A DNA stretch of 64,000 bases from positions 21,896,559 to 21,960,558 of the forward strand of contig OU452222.1 in the NCBI GenBank assembly GCA_911728455.2, in the 5' to 3' direction. A program made the position numbers and the translations under genes. The notes below the pieces were generated by a model that was not told the origin of the DNA, searched no databases, and was given only the letters and a program-made list of their open reading frames with translations. Every line of letters starts with the position of its first letter. Within the stretch, counting starts at the first letter, position 1. This DNA is from Marthasterias glacialis (Eukaryota > Echinodermata > Asteroidea > Forcipulatida > Asteriidae). Below are positions 40,524 to 52,812 of the stretch, one piece after another.

Positions 40524-42095
40524 ATTAGAGGACCGGCCTCCTTCCCGTGTCTCTATTGTTACCTATCCTGGTTTAGGGAGGGATTTGGAAGTTGGTTGTG
40601 TGTTCCAACTCGATTTAGTGCAAGTGAGATATTATATTCTACCATGCTTTATTTTTGTTAGTGATTGATAATGTACGTATATCGTATTGCTTTCAAAGCA
40701 CGAGAAGTACATTACCCACACATTTGTATTTGTATCTCTATTGTATATCTTTCTTACTTGGCCTTGATTAGGACCAAAATATATGCCTGCCCGTTCGGAT
40801 CCAAGTGTTCATTTAACATTATTGATTATTTAATGTATTGATATGAGGGTTGTATCATAACACACACTGTGTCTTGATACCTGATATAACAATAATAATA
40901 ATAAAAATAATAATGATAAATTTATGTAGCGCCAAATCCTTTAGCATTTTTAGACTGATTTCAGACCAAGTGTTGTGTGTATTAACTAATATTCTGAATG
41001 GTTGACACAATCAGAAAACCACCCGTTGTATCCTATGTTGTGCTATCATCAATAGACACATAAGCCAATACCACCATGTATGTGGACTCGTGTTGTTCTT
41101 AATCCTGGTTGACGTCAATGTATAAAATAACACTACAACAAATGTTGGTACGTGAGATCGAGTTGAAACTGTTGTCCCCATCACCCTGCGTGCCGTTATG
41201 AAATTTTCCAGACAGCTTGTGTTTTGGGAAGTGACATAGTTAATATGAACATCGGATGCACTCAACCCAAATTTAACCGTCTATCACTGTTGATGTAACT
41301 TTCGGTGTTTTGAAATTTGTACATGTAATTGCTGTTGGGGGTGTTCTCAACTCTTGCCAGTTTCTGCTCTTTATACATATATTGTCAAACCTATGAATTA
41401 AATGTGGCTGGCGGCACCTGGTATTATGTGCAACTACCCATAACAGTTACCAGCACCATTATCGTCGTCAGTATGAGAAAGACAAAGTGCATGCATTTTG
41501 AACATATTCGTCACTTTAAAGGTTTTGATAATTTTATACAACAAAAAGGACAAAATTATGATTTCAAACATCCAGAGATGAATTAAGACCATCTTACAAA
41601 CCAAAATCTCAATACCGACAAAAAGGAACATTTACTTCTATGAGAAAAATGCGACGGATTATAAAAAAAAAAATTATAATAATAAATAAATAAACACAAA
41701 AATCACAAATTCTGATAACTTGCACACTTTTTTCGTTAAAGGTATTTATTAATGGGAATATTAATTTGTGAGACCTTGGAGTAATGAGAGCTACATTGTG
41801 GGGTGATTTTTTTTAGACGAAACTACTTGCTTTTTAAAAAAAAAATTATTATTATTTTTTATTAGGGTAACCCACAATGTTTTTAACGAAAACGATTAAC
41901 GGAAAGGGACAATTAAAACTAATGGGAAAAACCCACAATGTCTATCTACTAAAGTTGTCTGGTCATTACTGCGTGGTGACCTTGGTTGGTAATAGACTTT
42001 GGCTCTGTCCATTAACAGCAGCCAGCGTGTGAGCCACCAACCTGGTCATTACCACTTGGTAAAGACTCCGTCCTTGCACTGTTATTCGCTATTAC
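40524..42095. other. Intergenic sequence, no gene recognised
   Basis: Short AAT/AAAT runs lie at about 40888-40920 and 41660-41700. The piece 41985-42070 (CATTAACAGCAGCCAGC, GAGCCACCAACC) resembles 58915-58995. Open frames at 41329-41586 and 41011-41265 lack recognisable features. Confidence 0.4.
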
Positions 42096-42395
42096 AAAAC
42101 TGCAGTGGATAATATTGAATGGTCAGACAGTTGGAGGGTTAACTGTATACTGTATAGATGCATTTACCACATGATAGTTTATCATTCAAAACCATTGTGG
42201 GTGATATTGAATGGTCAGACGGGTGGACGGGTTGACTGTGTACTGTATAGTTGCATTCAACACATAATATCATAATTGCACTTGCACGCAGGCATAGCTA
42301 ATCTATCATTCAAAACACAGTGGATGATATTGAATGGTCAGATATTAGGCGGGTTGACTGTGTACTGTGCATATATTCAACACATGATACCACAT
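42096..42395. repeat. Three imperfect tandem units of about 85-120 bp
   Basis: Units contain GATATTGAATGGTCAGA, GGGTTGACTGTGTACTGT and CAACACATGATA-type text, starting near 42107, 42203 and 42323. They lie just beyond the ACOT8 stop codon, possibly in or near its 3' UTR. Confidence 0.8.
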
Positions 42396-42461
42396 GGCAG
42401 GCTGGACGGCCACGATGCGCCACAGAATTATGAGGCCAGTTGTATACTACTTAAACTTGCT

Positions 42462-45400
42462 TTAGAGTTTACTCTTTGGTTTCTTGAGTTGAGGTCTCAT
42501 TAGGGCCTCCTGGGCAATGGAAGCTGCTAGGGTACCATCCCTCCGCCAAATTCGCCCAAAAGCCATTCCCCGCCCAGCACCTGTTAAAACACATGGCAAA
42601 ATATCTGTGTATTAGTCTCAGTGGAACAGGTGACCCACTCAAGTGTTCTGTATTTGGCATAAATGAAGTACATGTAGTAACAATAATAATAATAATGTAC
42701 TTTTTCAAGCCATGTAGGCTGTTCAAAGAGCCTTCCAATAGTATTACCCCTGTTCGTCAAGCTCTAACCATTCCTGAAACCATCTCAACTCCTTAAAAGT
42801 ATACAGCATTAGCAGCCAAATGGTCCCACAGGTTGCTAATCGTTCACATCAACAATCTCCACCCTGTGAAGGTACCCATTTACCCCTGGGTGCTGAGAAG
42901 CAATCACAGTAAAGTGTCTTACTCAAAGCTACGAGTGTCACAACTGGGATTCAAACCAACACTCCTACGACACTGCTCAGCCACGACACAACAAAGCCAT
43001 TGGAGATAAGGGGAGGGAATAAAACCAAAAATTTTATTCCACTTGAATCTATCTGGGAAGGAGCATTACAACCTACAAGAAAGCGCAATTCACTGGCTTC
43101 TTGTTTGGTGAACTGTCACTTGGAATGCTTGCCAAAACATCCCTGGTCAGGGCTCGAATTTTACACTGGACCACAGGCCCGAGGCCAGTGATTTTAGCAC
43201 CGGGCCAGTAAACTCAAGAGTGGACAAGTCCAGCAGTGTTGTGTTTTTCAAATGAATAATAATACATCACTGTGTAACATCTTTCACAAAAAGAAATACA
43301 AGAAATGATGTTCAAAATGTTGACTTTGAATCTGATCAATATCTTTCAATTCTGTTGAGTATCAAACTATACTTACCCACAAGACAAATGAGACAAATCT
43401 TCTCTTAGTGCTTGTTCAAATAAAACAGTTTCCATTTTAAACTTGTAGAAATTGTAGAAATTTTTTTCTCATGAAGATTCTGGTCTTGTTATATAATTTA
43501 CTGGTCCGGTAAAAATTTTGAGCTACCAGCCCTGCGGTCTTGTGGAATTTTACCCCAAATTAGAGCCATGGCTTATTTCTTTGGACTTGAAAGGATGTCT
43601 GGTACAAAAAAGTTTAGCTGGCCGAGTCAAAGAGGGGTGAAAAATGATGACTAATGAAAGTTGTTCCTCCAAAGGTCAGCGTGGTGGTTCAGTCATCGGG
43701 GTGTGGGTCCTTTAGATTTTGACCTATGAGTTTGCGTTCTCACCCCATAATAATAATACATGTAGTATCAACATTTTATACAGCACATTTTACAACAATG
43801 TTTCAATGCGCTTTAGAATAGTGCCCTGGTCATTGGGCCAATAACATTCCAATAATTTTTCTCAGCTCCCTGGGGCGCGTGTACAGCCCTGGGCTGCCGT
43901 GGCACTCTGAGTCTTTTTAGAACACAATATCAACCTCTACCCTCGTCAGGTGCCCATTTACACCCCTGGGTGAAGAGAAGCATAGTAGTAAAGCACCTTG
44001 CTCAAAGATACAAGCATCATGACCGGGATTCGAACCCACACCCTGATGACTGAACCACCACGCTGACCTTTGGAGGAACAACTTTCATTAGTCATCATTT
44101 TTCACCCCTCTTTGACTTGGCAAGCTAAACTTTTTTGTACCAGACATCCTTTCAAGTCCAAAGAAATAGGCCATGGAGAAAACCGTGTGTGTCATTTGCA
44201 GCGATTCACGCTTGCTGCCATTTTAGCTGTATGGCAAATTTTGGTTAAATATTGGTTAATCTGGTAAATTTTGCCATACAGACACGCCATATGGCATTGA
44301 TATGTCCAAAGCTGACATAGAGGGGCGAGCACAGAAAACACAGATTACAACTGAGCTCGGCATATTTTGGTTCCATTTCTATATGTCAATCTAACTAGCA
44401 TTTGACTTCCTTGCATGGGTTTCTAGTTATTTAAAGTCTACTGGCAACTGAACTAACCTGCACTGGGACTTTCTAGTTCATACAGCATCCACTCGTCTGC
44501 TCGGAACGGTGCATGGAACCAAATATTATGATCCAAAGAAGCCATTTGACCTATTCGGATGTTTCTGTGAGGGAGGTATGTCGTCCATGCGATGAAGGAG
44601 TCCGAGATGAATGCAGCGGCACAGCGGTGGATGTTCTCATCAGAGTCATCTGTAATGCAGAATGTCACTTCAATAAATCACGAAGAACTCAAAATCAGCT
44701 ACTTAAAAACCAAAAGAGAAAATGAGGTTGTCACCGGGAAACCTATGACCAAGTGTTTTTTAACCCTCCTAATGCCTGACCCTTCAGTAGCATCTACTGC
44801 ATTGTTTCCCTTGACTTTTGGAGGTGCGAGGTGGTAAAATATTTATATTTTTATCAAATAACAAAATCGTGAATCCCAGGGTACAGAACAACTAAGCCTG
44901 GGCAAATTGTGAAATTCACTATTTGAAATAATATATGCTTTCGGCTGACTTGCCATATATTATGTGTTCTCTTAAGCGTGAACATTGCCTAGTTGAGTCT
45001 TTATCCTTTAGAATGTTTTAAATAACGTTTTTATGAGAGTGTATAGTATCATTTTGTGGTTTTGATTTTTTCCCCCTTTGTTCTATTGTCCATTCTCTTT
45101 TTTACGGACAGTGGCGTAACCAGAGGGGGAGCAGGACCCAAATTCACCCACCGAAATCATCCAGTGAAGCTTTTCTAAGTTGGCAGCCCATGATGGAATC
45201 GTAGAGGCAGCCAATTTGCTTGGTCCACTTTTATTACAGTGACTTACCTAAATGACCATGTACACGTGCCCATAATAGCCGATGCGGCTTTTCTACTTTG
45301 TTTTCTAGGATTTTTTCTACATCAGTGTGTCTGTACTCCAGCAACTCGCCTGAGCCGTCCACACTGCGAAGTTTGGCTTTCCACTTTTCAGAAGCATTAC

Positions 45401-48400
45401 TGTAAAAACAAGCGAAAGCAAAATGTCGATCACAGTTACCTGACCTATCAAAAACTCTGTTTTTGTCTAAAAGGTAATGCAGCGATACCAAATGCAGACT
45501 CAGTATTGCTGCAGTTTACTGGCACATATTTACTATAAAAACTTAAAGTTCATGTTCACGTCATTTTGGCTTTTGCTAGGGAGAGAGCAAATAAAAATTT
45601 CTCTATAAATTCTCTACATTTTGTAAGAAGTATGGCCCTTGACATGCTCCTAAAATTTGTCATCTGAAGGGGCCATGAGCACCCAGTGTGTATCATTTGG
45701 GTTTATACAAAGTCATTTTGTTGGAGAGATTTGTATTTATGGGGGATATAGTCATTGTTATTGTACTGTATATTGTATGCCGTGTGTTGACCTGTGACCT
45801 TCATGTTGTATACTATTGAGTATTGTGTTTTGCTGTGCAGTGCTATTATTAAGTATTATTATATTGTGTTCTGCTACTGCACTCTGAGGAATAAATTAGT
45901 TACAGGCGATATATATTTTATATATGAGACGCCATCATGTGGACTGTTCCTCTTTCCCCCCCCCCCCCCCCCCACCCCGATACGACAGATCACTTCAGTA
46001 AGTTACAAAACATACAAAACAAGAAATAAATTATAAATTTTTAGGATTTTTTTCAGATCAAAATTATTATCACAGTAAAAGATGCATCGGTTACATAATA
46101 CAGGGCTCAAATTACACACTGGACCACAGGCCTGAAACAAGTGATTTTTTACAGCCATGGGCCAGTAATCTTACATCTATCTAGACAAGCCTGGCATTTC
46201 ACCATATTCCTCTCAATGTAACAACCACCACCTAGTACCGGTACATTTTAGCATGGTTTAATAGGTTCTGAACTCCACACCTCACCTCCAAGTCTCAGCT
46301 ATGGACAATAACTAATGTGAAAAGGGAAGAATGTAGTTCTTGTCTTGTAAGAATAGTTTTGGTCCAGTGAAAGTTTGATCAGTGTTTCATGGAATAAATA
46401 CTGTGCTTAGGGCTGCTCTATAAGTACAACATTTAGTTACAAAATCGGCCCCACTCTAGTTACAGAAACGTCACAAGAATTTCAATTTGATAATCTTTTT
46501 GATAAATGATCTTGTTGCTAAGTCTGAGGTGCCAGACTGTACCTGAAATATTTCTGGACGACCTCAGTGACGCTTGGAAGTTCCTCAGGGAAAGGAACCC
46601 TTGGCATTTGGATCTGGTGATGAAACGGGGATTCTTCCCTGACGTGAAATGACAAGACCATGATGAGGATGGTCTTGCCTTCTTGAATGGCGTGTACTAA
46701 ACGTGTGGAATAACTCTTCCCATCTCGTACATTCTCTACTTGGTACAACACAGGAATATCTGTATTACCTGCAATGAGAAACAAAAGCATGAAACAGTAC
46801 ATGTATTTGGAGAAACTTTTGTCTGTCATTTGGCTCCGGTTTAACATTTTGTTCCTTTTAAATTACAATTTCCCTGTTAAATTAGAGTAGATGCTGAAAC
46901 AGGGGTCAGAAGGCGATGGTAAAACAAAACAAAAACTTAGTGAAGCCAACTTGCAGAGCTGCAGATCCAAACATTTTACCAGGGAGGGGGGAAAAACACA
47001 AACAAACCAACCCAAAAAGTAACTAGAAGATTGCAATGATTATGGGTGCGAGGCAAGCGGGCAATAGGAATTTATGTTGTGAGATAAGGGCCGTTATGTG
47101 ATGGTACATGTTTTAAGTTTACAAAAAGAAAACGATTGTTAAACGGAAAAAAATGTTGAGAGCAGGAAGTAGTCCGGAACCCCTCAACCCATCCTCTTGA
47201 TCCGTGCCTAGCCTGTGACACCATTCGAAATTTCTCTTTAAAATTTGTGAAATTCTGAGTTCAAGTTCAGAAGCGATTCAAATTGTATGTAACACATGTC
47301 CTAGATTATAATTTGAAGCACTTTTACACTGAAAACATAAATATACTTAACATCATGTAGCATTTCTTAGAAATTCCTCCTGCCCGACATCAGTCGAGGA
47401 CCCTTGGGAGGAGGGTTATGTTTATCCATTGAAACTTAACTGACCTTTGCGCGTAAAGTAACAATGCAGTGAGTTTATGTGCAACTCTGGCTGGACGGTC
47501 TTGCTGGCAGCTACCATCGCTTGGCTCACAACCTGACCTCCATATAGCTGCTTAGAACTGAATTCCTTCCAGTGATCTTTGGCTCTGATACAGTTATAGA
47601 ATTAACAGAAAATCATTCATAATTCAAACATATTATATTGATACATTATTAATAATCTCAACAGACATTTATTAGGTGCTTTTAAACATTCTATCAACGC
47701 GCCTAGACCCAGTAACTGGGGCGCTGCCCTTTTTTTGACTTTATTGGTTGACTACCGATAACGACAAAATCTATTAAAAAAAAAGGAGTACAGCGCCCCA
47801 GTTACTGGGTCTACAGAGCGCCTTACACTACACCAGTACCACTTACTAGCCCCCGTTCATTGGACCTTGCAATCCTGAAACCATCTCAACAGCACCAGCA
47901 GCCAAGTTGGTGCACAGGAATTCACATCAATATCAACAATCTCTACCCTCCCAAAAAAGCCGGCTGAGGATGAGGTATCAAAAATATATCAAAATTAAAA
48001 AATTACTAAATATCTTAACAGTAGCCTACTTCTTTAAATTGATTAATTCTTAAAAAGTTGCCACATATCCTTGGGAAAAAAATTACATCTATTAATTATA
48101 CCGCCATGCTCTTACTAACACAGTTCTATATCAGTCCGATTAAGATAACAATGATAATTTGTCATGATTAAACAAAAATACAGTCATTTGACCAGTTCTG
48201 GATCATTTTTATGAATTCACGCTGTGCCATCGCAGCTTTTTCAACAATTTTAAATGAAGTATGTCAATTAGTTTACCTAAACAGGCCATAAAAGTCACCA
48301 AGTGTCAAATGACCAAAAATAACTATATCTTGGAAGGGGCTTTGAGAAAAGAATTGACATCTTTTTGACCTGTTCGGGATCAGTTGCTTCTATTCTGGAT

Positions 48401-49159
48401 CAGTAGAGGAACCTTTATCGCAAACCCTCATTCCTATTCATAAAGTTGTCGTGCATCAATGCACATGTTGTCCTCCATCTTGAAAATACAAGTAACATTA
48501 TTAAAATAGCTATTTATTCAAATAGTTTTATACTTCTCGACATGTAAAAATGACTGTGTTGAGTGCACTAAATATTATGATTTTACCAGATTTACATTGC
48601 TTTAATGTTGAGTGATCCAGAACTGGTCAAAGGTGCAATGACTCAAAAAATGTTTTTTTTTACAATTTTTTCACCAAACAAAAGAGAAAAGAGGACTGCT
48701 CAGTAAATTCACATAAACACTGTTCATGCATCTGAACCATTTTAAATTAACTTTATCTGCTCATACCTTCAAATATGAAAGGTGAGAAGTTTCAACAGCG
48801 TTTTTGAACAATCACTTTGTTTCAAAAATAACAACGATTGTCACTGACAAACTTCAGAAAATTTGCCATAATTATTTCAACAATGATGTTATACACTTGA
48901 ATTTTGGTGTGTTATCTTATTGGATGTTATTCTTTACATTTATTAAATTGGTCACATACAGAGTAATTTACTGATGATCGAGGGGCAGTGCAAAGTTGAA
49001 GCATGTGATCCGGAACTGGTCAGTGATCCCGAACTGGTCAAACGACTGTACTCCCACCTACCTGTACAAATTCAGTTCAATTTTTTCAAGATCCAAAACG
49101 GCTTCGATTAATTTACAAGGCCGAGTGCCTTTGGCTTTGATCTCCACAGAAGTCTCCAT
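42462..49159 (-). CDS. ACOT8: Acyl-CoA thioesterase 8 (peroxisomal)
   Basis: A complete six-exon gene on the - strand predicting 308 aa (human ACOT8 319). Exons in transcript order are 49159-49062, 47584-47445, 46768-46543, 45399-45248, 44649-44458 and 42580-42462 (TAA). Every junction is GT-AG and the phases join. It hydrolyses acyl-CoAs to free acid and CoA in peroxisomes. Evidence: an N-terminal hotdog with LYGGQVVSQAMVAASKTV and HSLHCYF, and a C-terminal hotdog with SLDHNIWFHAPFRADEWMLY. The likely TesB-type catalytic residues are Asp245 (SLDH), Ser266 (ELESPSAG) and Gln293 (SIAQEA). The protein ends in SKL, the peroxisomal PTS1 signal. The start ATG sits in GCCATGG. Introns carry SINEs and inverted repeats, but the coding exons are intact. 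It is divergent from MEAK7. Confidence 0.97.
42853..42990 (-). repeat. tRNA-derived SINE copy in ACOT8 intron 5
   Basis: It shares GGTACCCATTTACCCCTGGG, AGTGTCTTACTCAAAG, ACTGGGATTCAAACC and CAGCCACGACAC with 11833-11975. On the - strand, GGTTTGAATCCC acts as a B-box-like sequence. Confidence 0.7.
43146..43566. mobile_element. About 420-bp dispersed element, inverted copy at 54547-54958
   Basis: It starts CAGGGCTCGAATTTTACACT and ends GGAATTTTACCCCAAATTAG, so the ends are imperfect inverted repeats. The interior (GGCCCGAGGCCAGTGATTT, CTCTTAGTGCTTGTTC) is matched by 54547-54958 in reverse. A partial copy of the left part lies at 46102-46200. Confidence 0.8.
43566..44176. repeat. Inverted repeat: 142-bp arms around a SINE-containing loop
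   Basis: The left arm is 43566-43707 and the right arm 44035-44176, closely matching reverse complements. Landmarks are CTTTGGACTTGAAAGGATGT, AGTTGTTCCTCCAAAGGTCA and GTGGTGGTTCAGTCATC. The 327-base spacer contains a SINE (43926-44060 overlaps the right arm start). It lies in ACOT8 intron 5, so the ACOT8 pre-mRNA could fold here. Confidence 0.85.
43926..44060 (-). repeat. tRNA-derived SINE copy
   Basis: It contains CTCTACCCTCGTCAGGTGCC, CTGGGTGAAGAGAAGCA, CACCTTGCTCAAAGATAC and GACCGGGATTCGAACCC, the last a B box on the - strand. It is the same family as 11833 and 42853. Confidence 0.7.
47705..47812. mobile_element. Miniature inverted-repeat element (108 bp)
   Basis: A perfect 22-bp inverted repeat has its left arm at 47705-47726 (starting AGACCCAGTAACTGGGGCG) and right arm at 47791-47812. 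The short AT-rich centre has no coding content. It lies in ACOT8 intron 1. Confidence 0.85.
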
Positions 49160-49898
49160 GGCGTTCAATTTGACAAGATAATCATAAAAATTGCTTAATC
49201 ATACTCATAGTTATACTAAACTGTATGGCAGAAAAGAGTTCAAACTTCAAAGAGATCATAGACCAAGGCCGAGATCAACCAACCAGCCATAGAAGCTAGC
49301 TAATCATAGAAGTAAATACGTCTGATTCCAAAACAAATTTCCGTTGGTCGTCAATGTTCTTGAAAAGGAAGCCAGACTTTCACAGTCGTTTTAAATTACC
49401 TTTTTTGTTTAGGACTGGAAGGGGCAGATGGTCTGTGTTAGTGGTCTGAAGCCAAACTGAAAATGACCACACTGTTTAAAGAACACATCGCTGCCCAGAA
49501 AGTCTTTTTGACTCTACTGCCAAGTCAAGGGAATATTGGGAATAATCAATACACGCAATTCTTATTTGATACAAATACCTGAAACATCCTTAAAAATTAA
49601 CAATTCACAACGAAAATGCTGGGGAAAAACTCCTTGATGTGTACATTATGATGGGTTTAAACATGGAGGAAGGGTTTATTTTAACTAGAGTAACTCAACG
49701 TACGTTAGTACCCTAGGAAATAAATTGCTGATCATGGCTTGGATGACCTCCATTTTGTCAGGTGATCGACCTTGTTTGGTTTCCAGTTTCTCATCTTGTC
49801 AGTGTCATAAAATAAAGCCAAAAAACACTGACAGTAGAGTAGAAGGGCTCTTTTCCATATTTCTCTCCCAATCGGTAAGTCTGGGGTTTGGGAAGATG

Positions 49899-49965
49899 TA
49901 CATTGTGCCAATACGCTGGACTCCCTCCGCTTCTTGGAGGGAGTCCAGCGGATTGGCACAATGTA
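49899..49965. repeat. 67-base near-perfect hairpin
   Basis: The 30-bp arms (49899-49928 and 49936-49965) differ by one mismatch and surround a 7-base loop. Core sequences are ATTGTGCCAATACGC and GGACTCCCTCC with their complements. Confidence 0.85.
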
Positions 49966-50243
49966 TGGGGCTAAAATAAACATTTATTTTTTAAATTTGG
50001 TGGACTCTTTCTTTTTGATCTTGCAGTGCACAAGTTGCATGAACTTGTTTTGAATTTAATTAGGCCTAATATTATTTAATATATTAAATAAAACGACATT
50101 TTTGACCTCCAAGCTTTTTGACTCCATCCAATAATATTTTTTACCTCCAAGTTTTTTGACTCCATTTCTATTAGAAATGGAGTAAAAAAGCTTGATGGAG
50201 AATTATTGTATGAATATTATTAGTTCTTTTTTACCTCCATGAT

Positions 50244-50310
50244 TAGTTGCGATAATCTTAACCCTCCATCCTCCCGACGGTCGGATGGAGGGTTACGATT
50301 ATTGCAACTA
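50244..50310. repeat. 28-bp-arm hairpin, 11-base loop
   Basis: The left arm is 50244-50271 (ends AACCCTCCATCC) and the right arm 50283-50310 (starts GGATGGAGGGTT), with two mismatches. A related half-site, GCGATAATCATAACCCTCGA, is at about 51507. A second smaller palindrome is at about 50155-50200 (CTCCATTTCTATTAGAAATG). Confidence 0.8.
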
Positions 50311-51160
50311 CTCCATGATTAGATTTTATTATTATTAAACAATATAGATAGAGATGTGACTGAGTGATAAAATAATGGATGTCAACTCTTCTGAAGTGAG
50401 GCTTAGTCTTTATTTAGTCTTTGGGAGATTTTGTCTTTCATGATTTTACACACTGTTAATGTAAGCTTCCTTAGGCAAAAAGAATGGCAGACTATTTTTT
50501 ACCAGCACCGGCTTTCTTAAGTTTTAGGAAACATCAAGCCGGAACGGCAATGAACATGTGCAATGATTGTTTTTTTAGGACCTGACGCTGTGTCTGAATG
50601 AATGGCTTCGGCAGTGGCTACGGCCGGTACGCCGAGGATTCCGATTCTTCAACCATAGCCGAAGTCGCTTGATTCGGACAATTGCAAGGCATTATCTAGA
50701 AATTTTTCTGTGAGAATTGTTAGCCTGGTTCCATGCCAATATTGTTGTGACGTTGTATTCAAGAGATAGGAATCAGACCATTTATGAATTTTGGACTTTA
50801 TTTCCCTTAAAAAAAATCATCAAGAGCCACAAATCAGAAAAAGAAAAGGTCATAATATTATTAACACTATCCATTTAAATGTAGGAGTCAATTTTTATTA
50901 ATAATAATAGAAGAATGTTCTTACTTTTTGGCATGAAAAAAAATGGTGTCAGCGAACATTCGAATGTGGAGTTCGTCGGTTGATAAGCGAGAGTGATTAA
51001 ACTGGGCTACTGCCGAGTGGTCGAAAATCACTGTAATTTAATACGTTATAATACAATGTCAGCTATTTGTGTACGAGTCAAAGAGGGTGCTACAATAGGA
51101 TTAGCCAGTGCCAGCAATGTATCCACCAAAAGCACTATTATAAGAATATAAATTATAGAT

Positions 51161-51453
51161 ACAGTGCTTATCACACATCGGTGTAAGGCAAATTGAAATT
51201 TATTTTCATTCCCCCGATGCAAATATTAACTATATCTAATCGTTTGCGGTACCTGCTGCTAATAATACTGGATTCGAACTGGCCCCTCGTCACCGGGCGT
51301 GCTCGGTGGTCTAGTGGTTAAGACATCTGCTCTAGTCATGTGGGAGTCGTGGGTTCGAATCCCACCCGAGTTGCCTGTGGATTTTTTTTCCACAGGACTC
51401 GATAGCAGTGAGTATACAGTGCTTATCACACATCGGTGTAAGGCAAATTGAAA
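51161..51453 (+). repeat. tRNA-derived SINE flanked by 38-bp direct repeats
   Basis: A tRNA-like head at 51301-51370 has an A-box-like TGGTCTAGTGGTTAAG and a B-box GGGTTCGAATCC. The T-arm stem (GTGGG / CCCAC) is intact, but the rest of the cloverleaf is poor, so it is not called as a tRNA gene. The direct repeats at 51161-51199 and 51416-51453 share CAGTGCTTATCACACATCGG and enclose it. Confidence 0.7.
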
Positions 51454-51742
51454 ATTATAATATAAATTATAGTCGTCGGTTTCTTTTGATGTAAATCATG
51501 ATGATCACCGAGATTGCGATAATCATAACCCTCGATCATCCCGACAGTCGTAGACCTAAGGAACGTGACCAACACTTATCACAGCTGCTACCAGATCAGA
51601 TTGGTGCAACTCTCTACTTAGAAAAATGTGAGAAACTGCTCTCGAAACGATAAATTTTAAACAGGTGGCTTTGCTAGTGACAAATACAGGTATGAACCCC
51701 ACAAATGAGTTTTTCCTTATGTTTTTTAAAGTCTTTTTTTAT

Positions 51743-52046
51743 TTAAAGGGTCTGTATACGTTTGGTAATGACTCTGAAAATTTATGGCAATAATAACTCA
51801 CTTGGTAAGAAGTACAGCAGAATCTGAGAAGCGTTATGGCCGTAACGCTTCTCAGAATGTGTATTCCAATGACGGATACTTCTTCTGCGTGAACACAACC
51901 GCTCCAGATTTTTGGTGATATCTCTAAAATGCTGCCACCTTTTGAACTGAAATTTTCACAGGTTAGTTTTATGGCATATATCTACAATTATATAGCATTA
52001 AGGCAATTGTACGGTTCCAAAAACCAAAGGTATACTTTGCCTTTAA
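51743..52046. mobile_element. Short copy of the 37682-38077 MITE-like element
   Basis: Both TTAA ends and the internal hairpin (51824-51855) are kept, but about 90 bases present in the long copy are deleted between AGTACAGCAG and the hairpin. Confidence 0.85.
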
Positions 52047-52812
52047 TTGTTATCATTTGGGAGAGGATAATTAATTACTTAATTGTTGGTTGAAGACCGG
52101 ACTTTATATGAAATTGTAGTAAAACAAATTAAAGTCACCCAATGTTTGTTTTATCTGGATGCAGATCCTTGTCATTTTATGTTATATTTAACATTATTCT
52201 TATTACTATTAGTGTGTTTGGTTGAGTAACTACAAATGCAAAAAATTAATATTGATCGGATCACAACCTTTTGCACAGGTGCTTCTTTGTTTTAGCAGTG
52301 GCACTCTACTGTTACAAAAATTTGTAACAAGGATGATCCTAAATGTTGAACGGGGAATACTTTTCCCCATGGGCAAATAGGACTTTTTGATTGCCAAACA
52401 AATGACAAGGATCTGATATATGTCAGTTATAAACTGATATTAAAAGGGCACACCATTTTTTCGTTGGTACATTCCTTACAGACTAGGCATTTTAGCTAGC
52501 GCGTGATCCTCCCATATCCTCTTCTCCTGTGTCATTCCGCACCAAGTTGTTTGGACTTTTAGCTAAGATTACAATGCCTGACCAGTGAATAAGCAAAATG
52601 TCTTTTGGGCCTCATTGTCCCCAGTCCTTCTGAATCCTTCACTTTGGTAAGTAGATATTGAAGGATTTGGGACAGTAAGGGTTCTAAAGATTTGACATTA
52701 ACCATAATTTTTTATGAGAGGCAACAGATATTTGATTAGAACCCTTTCATGTTTGATGCGAAACAAACAGGCTTGACAACAAGGACTCTGAAGTAGACCG
52801 ACCTCCAACACC

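Larger units (their letters stand above)
49160..52812. promoter_or_regulatory. Divergent intergenic region between ACOT8 and MEAK7
   Basis: The two start codons are 3.65 kb apart in opposite directions, so both promoters must lie here or in 5' UTR exons within it. I see no TATA box or CpG-rich core that I would assign. The region contains hairpins (49899-49965, 50244-50310), a tRNA-like SINE flanked by direct repeats and a short MITE copy (51743-52046). Confidence 0.4.

Noticed and set aside
44592..44837. Open frame on the + strand over ACOT8 exon 5
   Set aside because: It is the antisense shadow of the ACOT8 exon and its flanking intron.
51301..51370. Functional tRNA gene
   Set aside because: A and B boxes and the T arm are good, but the anticodon and acceptor stems do not pair well. 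The sequence continues into a SINE-like body.
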